From Paludibacter jiangxiensis (lineage in GTDB: Bacteria > Bacteroidota > Bacteroidia > Bacteroidales > Paludibacteraceae): DNA of 45,037 bases. The notes beneath the pieces were generated by a model. That model was not told the DNA's origin and did not search any database. It saw only the letters and a list, made by a program, of their open reading frames with translations. The position numbers and the translations under genes are program-made. Where the stretch lies: contig CAMBSB010000025.1 of the NCBI GenBank assembly GCA_945870155.1, positions 1-45,037 on the forward strand, read 5' to 3'. The number at the start of each line of letters is the position of its first letter. The first letter of the stretch is position 1. This document shows, piece by piece, positions 15,038 to 23,324 of the stretch.

Positions 15038-15045
15038 CTTCTTTT

Positions 15046-15786
15046 CTATATTTCAAAATATTCCAATGTAAAATTTTCACCATCGAATTTGCCATAAGAG
15101 AATATTGATACAAAATCGCCCAGAATAACTACTCTTTTTTTGTCTAAAATTTGCAAATCGAGCGCCAAGTGCCGATGTCCAAATATCATAAAGTCAACAT
15201 TTTGGTTGTTTTGAGCAAATTTTTTGGCAAAAACTACCAATTCTTCGTTTTGTTCCCCTTTGTACACATTTTCTATATGTAATATTCGCTCCCGGTTGTG
15301 TTTCGACCAGTTATAACCAAATTCTTGTCCTAACTGAGCCGGAACATATCGAAATAATTTTTGAGCAAATTGGCTGTGAAACACCTTTCTGATTATTTTA
15401 AAGCCTTTTTCGTCAGAATTTAAACCATCTCCGTGAGCTAAAAAAAATGTTTTATTTCCAAGTTGAATAATTTCTCCTTGTCGATGTATAATCAATCCTA
15501 CTTCTTTTTCCAGATATCCAAAAGTCCAAATATCATGATTTCCGGTAAAAAAATGTATCTCAATGCCAGCGTCAATCAACTCAGCCAATTTACCCAAAAA
15601 ACGGACAAAACCTTTAGGGACTACAGTGCGATATTCAAACCAAAAATCGAACATATCACCCAATAAATAAATGGCAGTTGCATCTTTTTTTGCCATTTCC
15701 AGCCAGTCAACCAACTTTTTTTCGTGCGCTTTAGGGTCTGAAACCAAGCGAGAACCCAAATGTGCATCTGATAAGAAATAGTTCAT
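15046..15786 (-). CDS. lpxH: UDP-2,3-diacylglucosamine diphosphatase LpxH
   Basis: 246 residues, calcineurin-like metallophosphoesterase. Metal ligands are seen in FLSDAHLG (D-x-H), LLGDMFDFW, GNHD, HGDG and GHRH, in the order and with the FDFW signature of LpxH. It hydrolyses UDP-2,3-diacylglucosamine to lipid X in lipid A synthesis, at the inner face of the cytoplasmic membrane. Its presence agrees with a Gram-negative cell. Confidence 0.9.
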   Translation of the reverse strand: MNYFLSDAHLGSRLVSDPKAHEKKLVDWLEMAKKDATAIYLLGDMFDFWFEYRTVVPKGFVRFLGKLAELIDAGIEIHFFTGNHDIWTFGYLEKEVGLIIHRQGEIIQLGNKTFFLAHGDGLNSDEKGFKIIRKVFHSQFAQKLFRYVPAQLGQEFGYNWSKHNRERILHIENVYKGEQNEELVVFAKKFAQNNQNVDFMIFGHRHLALDLQILDKKRVVILGDFVSIFSYGKFDGENFTLEYFEI

Positions 15787-15829
15787 TTTTTATTTTGTAA
15801 GAAGTAAGTTTGAGTTTTTATGTGTAGAA

Positions 15830-15863
15830 GTCTTTGTTCTTTAATCTTTGTTCTTTTGTCTTT
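15830..15863 (-). repeat. AAAGAACAAAGA-type repeat after the DUF59 gene
   Basis: Read on the minus strand (sense for the DUF59 gene) it is AAAGAACAAAGATTAAAGAA continuing CAAAGA, starting 1 base after that gene's stop. Confidence 0.8.
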
Positions 15864-15864
15864 C

Positions 15865-16179
15865 TTATAAAAATCCTAATTCAAGCTGAGCTTCTTCACT
15901 CATCATGCTCTTATCCCAAGCAGGTTCAAAAACAATATTTACCTCAACATTTTTAACTCCTTCTACACTGCCGGTTTTCATGCGCACATCTTCCACAATA
16001 AAATCAACTGCCGGACAGTTAGGTGCAGTCAAAGTCATGTCAATATTCAATTGACCATCCTCGGCCAAATCAATTTTGTATATCAACCCCAAATCATAAA
16101 TATTAACTGGTATTTCAGGGTCGAAAACAGTTTTCAGCATCCTTACAATTTGTTCCTCTTTTTCTAAAAATTCATTCAT
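15865..16179 (-). CDS. DUF59/MIP18-family iron-sulfur assembly protein (SufT-like)
   Basis: 104 residues of the DUF59 (MIP18) family. DPEIPVNIYDLGLIY (20-34) and TAPNCPAVDF with conserved Cys55 are the hallmark segments. Members act in Fe-S cluster maturation or transfer; in Bacteroidota they sit in or near suf operons, which agrees with sufS and sufE on the other strand. The PaaD-like paralogue role is less likely without phenylacetate genes. Confidence 0.88.
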   Translation of the reverse strand: MNEFLEKEEQIVRMLKTVFDPEIPVNIYDLGLIYKIDLAEDGQLNIDMTLTAPNCPAVDFIVEDVRMKTGSVEGVKNVEVNIVFEPAWDKSMMSEEAQLELGFL

Positions 16180-16301
16180 GGATATTTATCTTCAATTTGT
16201 TTAAGTACTAATTTTATTTCAAAACATGTTTATTTGTTTTCCATTTAACAAGCAAAATGCACAAATAGTTTATAGTTACAGTAGAAGTTTTCGGGACTTG
16301 A

Positions 16302-16706
16302 TTATATTTGATTTCCAAATTCTACCAGTCTGTCAAATTCGGGTAAAGATGCAGCTAATTTACCCTTTATCACAACAACAGTATCCACTTTTGCTTTTAT
16401 ACAAAGTTTGTCATCGCTTTTTCTACGTATTTCCTGATAGAAAACATATTTCACACCCTCTTTTTTAACATGTAATTTGGATATAAAACTATCGCCCGAA
16501 CGCAATGACAATTTGAAAGCCATTTCGATGCGTGCAACAACTGCATCAATACCTTCGGAATGAAGTTTTTCGAAACTTACATTTTGCTCCAGTAAAAACT
16601 CATGACGTGTGTGTTCTAAATAATTCTGGTATACAGAATTGTTTACAATTCCTTGTAAATCAAGTTCGTAGTCGCGTACTTTTAATTCTAATTCGTAAAT
16701 ATGCAT
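16302..16706 (-). CDS. Acyl-CoA thioesterase, 4HBT/YbgC-like hot-dog fold
   Basis: 134 residues. YELDLQGIVNNSVYQNYLEHTR (residues 13-34) matches the 4-hydroxybenzoyl-CoA thioesterase signature, with Asp16 in the catalytic position. Length and the single hot-dog domain fit YbgC/FadM-like acyl-CoA thioesterases. The substrate chain cannot be told from sequence. Between this gene and the O-methyltransferase lies a 34-base spacer of CAAAC words (sense strand), so the two are probably co-transcribed. Confidence 0.85.
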   Translation of the reverse strand: MHIYELELKVRDYELDLQGIVNNSVYQNYLEHTRHEFLLEQNVSFEKLHSEGIDAVVARIEMAFKLSLRSGDSFISKLHVKKEGVKYVFYQEIRRKSDDKLCIKAKVDTVVVIKGKLAASLPEFDRLVEFGNQI

Positions 16707-16740
16707 TTTTATAAAAGTTTGGTGTTTGTCTGTTTGATGT

Positions 16741-17367
16741 TTATTTCTTCCTAATTATTGTCAATCCATCTCTCAGTGGTAGCATTACTTTTTCTACCCG
16801 ATTGTCAGAACTTACAAAATCGTTAAATCTCATAATTTCAATGGTTTGCTTGTCGTTGTTTTCCACTTTTTGCAATACTTTTCCATCCCAAAGTGTATTG
16901 TCGGCTAATATAAATCCACCACTCCGTAATTTTGGTAAAACAGCTTCGTAGTAAGCCAAATATTCCCGTTTATCTGCATCAATAAAAACAAAATCGAAGG
17001 TAATATCCAGCTTATCAATTACTTGCAAAGCATCGCCAATGTGAAGTTTAATTTTATCATTATATTCTGAAGCCGAAAAATTTTGTTTAATGAAATCTTC
17101 CAACTCATCATCGCATTCTATAGTATGTAAAATACCATTTTCGGGCAATGATTCGGCCATACACAATGCAGAATAGCCCGTAAAAGTGCCTAATTCAAGA
17201 ATATTGTGGGGTTGAATCATTTTGCAAAACATGGACAAAACGCGCCCTTGCAAATGACCGGATAACATACGCGGATTTATCAGTTTTAAATGCGTAGCCC
17301 TGTTTACCTTGGCTAAATATTCAGGCTCAGCATCCGTATGACTTAGTATGTAATCTTCAACATTCAT
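16741..17367 (-). CDS. Class I SAM-dependent O-methyltransferase (catechol-type)
   Basis: 208 residues of the cation-dependent O-methyltransferase family. ILELGTFTGYSAL is the SAM-binding motif, FDFVFIDADKREY and ADNTLWDGKV carry the metal-binding acidic residues, and HLQGRVLSMFCKM is the family's N-terminal helix. Members methylate catechol-like hydroxyls or, in bacteria, often unknown small molecules. No pathway is suggested by neighbours. Confidence 0.88.
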   Translation of the reverse strand: MNVEDYILSHTDAEPEYLAKVNRATHLKLINPRMLSGHLQGRVLSMFCKMIQPHNILELGTFTGYSALCMAESLPENGILHTIECDDELEDFIKQNFSASEYNDKIKLHIGDALQVIDKLDITFDFVFIDADKREYLAYYEAVLPKLRSGGFILADNTLWDGKVLQKVENNDKQTIEIMRFNDFVSSDNRVEKVMLPLRDGLTIIRKK

Positions 17368-17399
17368 TTGTTAATTTCATCTGTTTGTAATTCATATAC

Positions 17400-17430
17400 C
17401 TGCCCCCTAACCCCCTAAAGGGGGAATAAG
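17400..17430. repeat. GC-rich interspersed repeat copy
   Basis: GCCCCCTAACCCCCTAAAGG followed by GGGAATAAG, essentially the same as the copy at 6991. It lies in the 320-bp gap between the O-methyltransferase and M16 peptidase genes. Confidence 0.85.
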
Positions 17431-17500
17431 TAGTGTACTACAATTGTTTGTTATTTTATAATTAATCCCTTGTGTGTCAAAATTTTATTTTAGACATAGG

Positions 17501-17650
17501 TTTTCATGTTTCGTGTTTCACGATTTTTCGATCAAAATATTAAAAAAGTGTGTTTCAAAAACTTGGTCATAAAACCCCCATTTGGAAGATGAAGTCTTCA
17601 AGTTAGATATCTCAAAAACATAGTCAATAAGGCTCCATTTGGGGTTGGGA
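17501..17650 (-). repeat. Degenerate copy of the 80-bp composite repeat found at 40564-40722
   Basis: On the minus strand it shows CCAAATGGGGG, then GACCAAGTTTTTGAAACA, then words like GTGAAACACGAAACATGAAA, in the same order as each unit at 40564-40722 but with decay and a partial second unit (CCCCAAATGGAGCC, about 17630-17645). Together with the adjacent copies it fills the 17368-17687 gap. Confidence 0.65.
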
Positions 17651-17684
17651 ATCTTTGTTCTTTAATCTTTGTTCTTTTGTCTAT
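17651..17684 (-). repeat. AAAGAACAAAGA-type repeat after the M16 peptidase gene
   Basis: Sense for the M16 gene, it reads AGAACAAAGATTAAAGAACA, nearly identical to the copy after the DUF59 gene; it begins a few bases after the M16 stop. Confidence 0.8.
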
Positions 17685-17687
17685 ATT

Positions 17688-18908
17688 CTAAATATATTTC
17701 AACACACTTAATTGCTTTACATCAAATATTTCGTTGGCAATTTCCTGCAATTGTTCTGCTGTTATTGCTTTAATTAAATTTCGAACTGTTTCTAAATCAT
17801 CAATTTTACCATAACGCAAATAACTTTTGCCCAAACTCAGAGCCAGATTTTCTTTTTGTTCTGTTGCAATTGCCATTTGCCCCAACAATTGTAATTTGTA
17901 TTTTTTTAAGGCATTAGGGCTTAGTTTTTGTTCCCTGAGTTTAGTCAATTCTTTGTGTACCAACTGTTCGCATTTCTGTGCATTTTCAGGGTCGCATCCA
18001 AAGTACACGCTCCACATACCTGTATCGGTAAATGGTTGATAGCTTGATTCTACATTATAAACCAATCCATGTTTTTCGCGCAACGACAAATTTAACATGC
18101 TATTCATACCAGGACCGCCTAAAATGTTGTTTAGCAAGTACAAACCCATACGTTTTGGATGATACAAATCGTAGGCTCTATTACCCAACATAAAATGTAC
18201 CTGATGCGTGTTTTTGTTTATCTCAGTTCGGCTGGGTGTATAATTAGCAGGGGCAATTCGTTTAGGTTTTTCTTCAAAAGTTCTGTTGATTTTCAGGTAT
18301 TTTTGAGCCCATTTTGTTAACTGATTAAAGTTAATGTCGCCAATAGCGAAAAAAACCATTTCATCTGTACGATATTGTTTTGAAATAAAATTATTCGAAT
18401 CGGCTGTAGTATATTGCTCTAAAAGCTCTGGTTTTCCCAATATATTATGACCGATAGCATGGTGAGCAAAAAGGAGCTCTTCAAAGTCATCAAAAATTAA
18501 TTCCGAAGGGCTGTCGTTATACGATTGAATTTCATCAATAATGATAACTACCTCTTTATCAATTTCTTTCTGTGGAAATGTAGAATTAAAAACAACATCG
18601 GCTATTAGCTCCATTGCACGTTCGAAATGTTCGTTCAGTACGGTTGCAAAAACCACGGTTTCTTCTTTCGAGGTAAAGGCATTCAACTCGCCACCAACAT
18701 TTTCTAGTCGATTTATTATATGCCCCGAACGACGCTTTGCAGTCCCTTTAAAAAGCATGTGCTCAATAAAATGTGCCATACCCTGCTCATTTTCAGCTTC
18801 ATCGCGCGACCCGGCATTGATAACAATTCCACAATAACTTACAGCCGTATTGTCCGGTTTATGTACTATTTTTAATCCGTTGGAGAGTGTATATGTTTGG
18901 TAATTCAT
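17688..18908 (-). CDS. M16 family zinc peptidase (insulinase-like)
   Basis: 406 residues, a two-lobe M16 subunit. The inverted zinc motif HxxEH is H46-F-I-E-H50 (GMAHFIEHMLFKGT), followed by the conserved ENVGGELNAFTSKEETVVFATV. The C-terminal lobe has GGPGMNSMLNLSLREKHGLVY, the R/Y pair region of processing-peptidase-type M16B proteins. It cleaves peptides or short proteins inside a closed chamber. No signal peptide, so cytoplasmic as far as can be seen. Confidence 0.92.
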   Translation of the reverse strand: MNYQTYTLSNGLKIVHKPDNTAVSYCGIVINAGSRDEAENEQGMAHFIEHMLFKGTAKRRSGHIINRLENVGGELNAFTSKEETVVFATVLNEHFERAMELIADVVFNSTFPQKEIDKEVVIIIDEIQSYNDSPSELIFDDFEELLFAHHAIGHNILGKPELLEQYTTADSNNFISKQYRTDEMVFFAIGDINFNQLTKWAQKYLKINRTFEEKPKRIAPANYTPSRTEINKNTHQVHFMLGNRAYDLYHPKRMGLYLLNNILGGPGMNSMLNLSLREKHGLVYNVESSYQPFTDTGMWSVYFGCDPENAQKCEQLVHKELTKLREQKLSPNALKKYKLQLLGQMAIATEQKENLALSLGKSYLRYGKIDDLETVRNLIKAITAEQLQEIANEIFDVKQLSVLKYI

Positions 18909-19031
18909 TGTGTTGTTTTATGTATTTCAAAATCAGCCTAATTCTCAAAACTACAAACGAAACAGGATGATTGAAACTAAACAGGAAATGAATATATGTA
19001 GAAAATATCCATTTCCTGTTTTTACATTTTG

Positions 19032-20675
19032 CTATTTCTGTTTTTTAATTACTTCTAATGCTATTAAAACTGTTTTGTCGTTTTTGTAAAATAATGGATA
19101 AAAACCTGAATCACCCAAAATATTACGTACAATATACGACTGAAGTTGAGAATTAATTAATCCACGCGAAATATTTATATCTTTATTGTTCGGTGCTACA
19201 CCTTTAGTTGCTGCAAATTTCACAAAATCATCTAATACAGCCTGATTTTTAAGGTATTCCGATAACTGTTGCCAGCTTTTAAAAGTGTTTAGTTTTTTGC
19301 GATTATTGTCGGTATATTGAAATGCAAATTGATATAAATAACCATAATTTACCACTTTGTTTAGATATGTTGAGTATTCACTTGTATCTCTCGACACAAA
19401 AATATCGGGCATTATGCCTCCACCACCATAAACTGTTCTTCCCTTTAAAGTCTTGAATTTAAGCGAATCAGCAATGTGAATGCTATCTTTGCTATCAAAT
19501 TCGCCATGCAAATACCTATTCAGAATATCATTTTCGTACTTTTCGGAATTACCTTTTATGTAAGGTTTTTGTATGCTTCGTCCCGAAGGAGTAAAATAAC
19601 GTGCCACCGTTAGTCGAATAGCAGAACCATCTTTCATATCCATTTGCTGCTGAACAAGTCCTTTGCCAAACGAACGACGACCAATAATGATACCTCTGTC
19701 GTTATCCTGAATTGCGCCAGAAAAAATCTCGCTTGCCGAGGCCGAAAATTCATCAATCAAAACGACTACAGGTAAACCAATACAACTTCCTTTTCCATCC
19801 GATTTTGCCTCGAATCGGGGATAGGATTTGCCTTCGGAATACACAATCAAAAGGTTTTGAGGCAAAAATTCGTTTACCATCTGTATCGCCTGATCCATAA
19901 AACCTCCGCTATTTTCACGTAAATCAATAATATATTTCTTTGCGCCTTTTGCCCTTAAATCGGCTATACCATTTAAAAATTCGGAATAAGTGGTAGCTGC
20001 AAATTTACTCACCTTTATAAAACCAACCCCAGGCTCAATCATATAAGCAATATCAACCGAATTAACAGGAATTTCACCACGAGTTACCGTATATTTAAGC
20101 AATTCCTTGGTTCCATTACGTTTAACGGCTAGTTTTACTTTCGATTTGGCAGGTCCCCGGAGTTTTTTCATCACTCTTTCGTTATTTATTTTTTTACCCG
20201 TAAAGTTGGAGTCATTTACCAATACTATTCTATCGCCGGCAAGTAATCCTACTTTTTCAGAAGGGCCACCACTAATCACCGACACGATAGTAATCGTATC
20301 GTTTTGAATATTAAATTGTACGCCTATGCCATTAAAACTTCCTTCGAGTTCACTATTTACCGTTTCTAAGTCCGATGCAGGAATATACACCGAATGTGGA
20401 TCGAGTTTTGAAATTAAATCGGCCACTACTTCTTCTGTTAAATCATTAACATCTACTGTATCAACATATTGTGAGTTAATTAAAGCAAGCAATTCCTCCA
20501 CTTTATTATCCCCTCTTCCTGAAAAAATATTGCTAATTTTCGATTTTGAGCGCAGGTGAGCTCTATCTGCCAATAAATTTCCAAGCACTAAGCCAAAAAT
20601 TACGGCTGCAAACACAATTAATACTAAAACCAGATTTTTTTTATTCATGCGAAAGTTAATTATTTTATTTTTCAA
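19032..20675 (-). CDS. S41 carboxy-terminal processing peptidase with PDZ domain
   Basis: 547 residues (or 538 from the second ATG, at 20648, MNKKNLVLVL). One N-terminal membrane helix (about 12-31) anchors a periplasmic protease. A PDZ domain spans about 90-170 (GIGVQFNIQNDTITIVSV...LLAGDRIVLVND). The S41 catalytic core has LRENSGGFMDQAI, the Ser in EFSASASEIFSGA and the Lys in RRSFGKGLVQ, a Ser-Lys dyad. A C-terminal helical domain of about 130 residues follows. Ctp proteases trim the C-termini of envelope proteins. The dCMP deaminase gene is 34 bases upstream, a common arrangement in Bacteroidota. Confidence 0.92.
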   Translation of the reverse strand: MKNKIINFRMNKKNLVLVLIVFAAVIFGLVLGNLLADRAHLRSKSKISNIFSGRGDNKVEELLALINSQYVDTVDVNDLTEEVVADLISKLDPHSVYIPASDLETVNSELEGSFNGIGVQFNIQNDTITIVSVISGGPSEKVGLLAGDRIVLVNDSNFTGKKINNERVMKKLRGPAKSKVKLAVKRNGTKELLKYTVTRGEIPVNSVDIAYMIEPGVGFIKVSKFAATTYSEFLNGIADLRAKGAKKYIIDLRENSGGFMDQAIQMVNEFLPQNLLIVYSEGKSYPRFEAKSDGKGSCIGLPVVVLIDEFSASASEIFSGAIQDNDRGIIIGRRSFGKGLVQQQMDMKDGSAIRLTVARYFTPSGRSIQKPYIKGNSEKYENDILNRYLHGEFDSKDSIHIADSLKFKTLKGRTVYGGGGIMPDIFVSRDTSEYSTYLNKVVNYGYLYQFAFQYTDNNRKKLNTFKSWQQLSEYLKNQAVLDDFVKFAATKGVAPNNKDINISRGLINSQLQSYIVRNILGDSGFYPLFYKNDKTVLIALEVIKKQK

Positions 20676-20709
20676 TTGTTGTATAATAATTATGCGTGCT
20701 AATTATTTA

Positions 20710-21135
20710 TTATTCAGATACTTCAATAAATTGAACATCAATATTGGCTCGTTCTAATAATTCCACACCATCCATAATTCTGTATTTTTCACCGTAAATT
20801 ACTCGCTTAATTCCTGACTGAATTATAAGTTTGGCACATTCAATACAAGGTGAAGCTGTAACGTACAAAGTGGCACCATCGCTGCTGTTGTGCGAACGTG
20901 CAATTTTGCTTATTGCATTGGCCTCGGCGTGTAAAACATACGCTTTCGATACATTGTTCTCATCTTCACATTTATTTTCAAATCCCGAAGGTGTTCCATT
21001 ATATCCATCCGAGATAATCATTTGATTTTTCACCAGCAATGCACCTACTTTTCGACGTTCGCAGTAGGAGTTTTCGGCCCAAATACGCGCCATACGCATA
21101 TATCTTTTATCGAGTTGAATCTGTTTTTCTGTCAT
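20710..21135 (-). CDS. dCMP deaminase family protein
   Basis: 141 residues. Zinc-binding H69AE71 in VLHAEANAI and C97-IE-C100 in SPCIECAKL, the cytidine/deoxycytidylate deaminase signature. DGYNGTPSGFENKCED is the ComEB/dCMP deaminase-specific insertion. It converts dCMP to dUMP for thymidylate synthesis. The first gene of the pair with the S41 peptidase. Confidence 0.92.
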   Translation of the reverse strand: MTEKQIQLDKRYMRMARIWAENSYCERRKVGALLVKNQMIISDGYNGTPSGFENKCEDENNVSKAYVLHAEANAISKIARSHNSSDGATLYVTASPCIECAKLIIQSGIKRVIYGEKYRIMDGVELLERANIDVQFIEVSE

Positions 21136-21249
21136 ATATTATATTGTTGCAAACTGCAGATAATTAAGGGTATGAGTGATTTATTTAATACAATGAATTA
21201 ATTAAACGTACATTTGTATGTATCAATATTCATATTTATTGCGAATTAA

Positions 21250-21283
21250 GTCTTTGTTCTTTGTTCTTGGCTCTTTGTTCTTC
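21250..21283 (-). repeat. AAAGAACAAAGA-type repeat after the Mur-ligase-like gene
   Basis: On the minus strand it reads AGAAGAACAAAGAGCCAAGA and continues with ACAAAGAACAAAGA, 7 bases after the stop of the Mur-ligase-like gene. Confidence 0.8.
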
Positions 21284-21290
21284 TATATAT

Positions 21291-22217
21291 TTAGTTTGAA
21301 ACTTCGGCAAAACCACCAATTACCGAATAAAACTGATCATCGGTAACGCCAATTTGGCGACAGGCAATGCGAGCTGCTTCAATATTTTGAAGATTAAATT
21401 CGCCGGATATTTTTATTGGAACTTTACCTTTTTTCGATTTTAAAAATGTAATTCCATCATGCACTTCATTTTTTGGTGTTTTATAAGAAAAAGGCACTAT
21501 GTCACGCCGAAGTTTGCTTGCAATATCAATTAAATTAGCATCTCCTTCAAAGTAAATCAATCGTCCTTGAACTTCCATTGAATCTGTAAACTTTTTAAAA
21601 AGTTCAATATATTCTTCCGAACTGGAAGATGCATTTTTTTTACTGCAATCTATGCCGGTAATTATTGCAATATGAGCTTTATAAAAAATAAATTTTGATC
21701 GATTATTATTAGTTGAAATAAAACTTTCGTCTCCTTCTATCACAGCAATTCTTGCATCGAAAGTTAAGTTAACCGTGTTTTCAGAACCCAAACATTGTTT
21801 TTCAATCAAATAATCAGTATCAATTTTTAACTGTTTCAGTACAAAAACTATCATTGATGCAATAGTGGCTTTACCAAAACTTCCACCTACTACAATCCGG
21901 GTTTTACTGCGTGTTTGAAGATAAACATATTCGGGGTACGATAATACTCTTAATCCTAATTCTTTTGCTTTTAATAATTCAGGATTATCAGCAGCAACAT
22001 TTTTTCCAATTACAATAGAAGTTAAGCTTTTATTGATTTTTTCGGGAAACCAGCCCATCTTCTCCGGTAAAATTCCATGTAATTTTAACGTGCTCAAAAC
22101 AGGTTCTGCTATTTCAATATCAGAACCACTGACTGTAATATTGTTTTTTTTACTGCTTGCTATTGCCAAACATCTCAAAACCGGACCTCCAATTGCAATA
22201 AAATGTATTCTATGCAT
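21291..22217 (-). CDS. Truncated, degenerate Mur-ligase-like protein (Mpl-related)
   Basis: 308 residues. The N-terminus (FIAIGGPVLRCLAIA; PEKMGWFPEKI) resembles UDP-N-acetylmuramate:tripeptide ligase Mpl, a peptidoglycan-recycling enzyme of about 450 residues. The ATP loop, normally GTHGKTT, reads GSFGKAT (112-118), and the protein ends shortly after EFNLQNIEAARIACRQ, so it lacks the C-terminal ligase domain. The frame is intact and a promoter-like element is present, so it may be a repurposed protein rather than a dead gene. Ligase activity is unlikely. A repeat block begins directly after the stop. Confidence 0.75.
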   Translation of the reverse strand: MHRIHFIAIGGPVLRCLAIASSKKNNITVSGSDIEIAEPVLSTLKLHGILPEKMGWFPEKINKSLTSIVIGKNVAADNPELLKAKELGLRVLSYPEYVYLQTRSKTRIVVGGSFGKATIASMIVFVLKQLKIDTDYLIEKQCLGSENTVNLTFDARIAVIEGDESFISTNNNRSKFIFYKAHIAIITGIDCSKKNASSSSEEYIELFKKFTDSMEVQGRLIYFEGDANLIDIASKLRRDIVPFSYKTPKNEVHDGITFLKSKKGKVPIKISGEFNLQNIEAARIACRQIGVTDDQFYSVIGGFAEVSN

Positions 22218-22270
22218 GGTATTAAATACTGGGTTTTATGTACTTTTGCTCTGAAATTCAAAACAAAGCG

Positions 22271-22278
22271 CAAAAGTA
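22271..22278 (-). promoter_or_regulatory. Candidate -7 element of the Mur-ligase-like gene
   Basis: The minus strand reads TACTTTTG about 55 bases before the ATG. A second TACTTTTG, on the plus strand at about 22240-22247, faces the TauE gene. No clean -33 element at the standard distance for either. Confidence 0.4.
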
Positions 22279-22420
22279 GTAAAATTTTATCAAGTAATTA
22301 GCTTAAGAGTTTTTTTGTTAAGATATAAGCGCCTAGACGAATGGAATTTAACTTTCATTTTGTTACATTTTTCATTTTTAAAACAGTTTTTTCAAAACGT
22401 TTAAAATAGTACTTCATCAT

Positions 22421-23194
22421 ATGACTGAGATAGGTTTTCTTTTGCTTGGTATCATTGCCGGTATTTTATCCGGTTTGTTTGGAATAGGTGGCGGAATAGT
22501 TATGGTTCCTTCGCTCATTGCATTTTTTGGAATGGAAATTTTGGATGCGAATGCCACCTCGCTCGCAGCAATGCTTTTGCCTGTTGGTTTTTTTGGTGTT
22601 ATGGCTTATTATAAAGCCGGATTAGTCAATGTAAAAGAATCTTTGTGGATTTCACTCGGATTGTTTTTGGGATCATTTGTGGGCGGTGAATTTGCGGTTA
22701 ATATTGACGAAGGACTATTAGCTAAACTTTATGCGGCAATTTTATTTTATATCGCTATAAGTTATTTCGATGTTTTATCGTATTTCAAAAAGAATAAAAA
22801 ACCTAAACCCATGCAAACTCCAATAAAATCAAGACCTTACTGGGCTTTTATTTTAGTTGGAATAGCTGCCGGCATCTTTGCCGGATTATTTGGAAAAGGC
22901 GGAGGAATTATTATTGTACCCATTTTAATCGGTCTTTTTCATTACGATGGAAAAGCCGCTACAGCCACTTCACTTACAGCCATGCAGTTGCCTGTAGGAC
23001 TTCCCAGTGTAATTATTTATGCACACGATGGTCATTTAAATATTTTATTTGCAGCACTTATTGCCCTGGGCATAGTTATAGGAGTGTTTTTCGGTTCAAA
23101 AGCCGGTATTAAATTGCCATCAGCGGTATTTAAAAAAGTATATGCTGTTTTTCTGTTGGGAGTAGCCGTTTTTATGGTTTATAAGTACATTTAA
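22421..23194 (+). CDS. TauE/SafE family membrane transporter
   Basis: 257 residues, about eight membrane helices in two homologous halves. Each half carries the family's Gly-rich loop: GILSGLFGIGGGIVMVPSL (first) and GIFAGLFGKGGGIIIVPIL (second, about residues 150-170). Family members export sulfite, sulfoacetate or other organosulfur anions, or take up sulfur compounds. The substrate here is unknown; sulfur metabolism is consistent with, but not proven by, the suf and thiol genes elsewhere in the window. Confidence 0.88.
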   Translation: MTEIGFLLLGIIAGILSGLFGIGGGIVMVPSLIAFFGMEILDANATSLAAMLLPVGFFGVMAYYKAGLVNVKESLWISLGLFLGSFVGGEFAVNIDEGLLAKLYAAILFYIAISYFDVLSYFKKNKKPKPMQTPIKSRPYWAFILVGIAAGIFAGLFGKGGGIIIVPILIGLFHYDGKAATATSLTAMQLPVGLPSVIIYAHDGHLNILFAALIALGIVIGVFFGSKAGIKLPSAVFKKVYAVFLLGVAVFMVYKYI

Positions 23195-23324
23195 ATAATC
23201 AATAATAATTAGTGATATGTTTTGAGTAAACCATAAGTAATGAAACGCTCAGTCATTTGAGATTTTGATAGTTCTGATAAGCATCTAATGTAATTCATTC
23301 ATTTTTCTTTAAAAAATACATACC

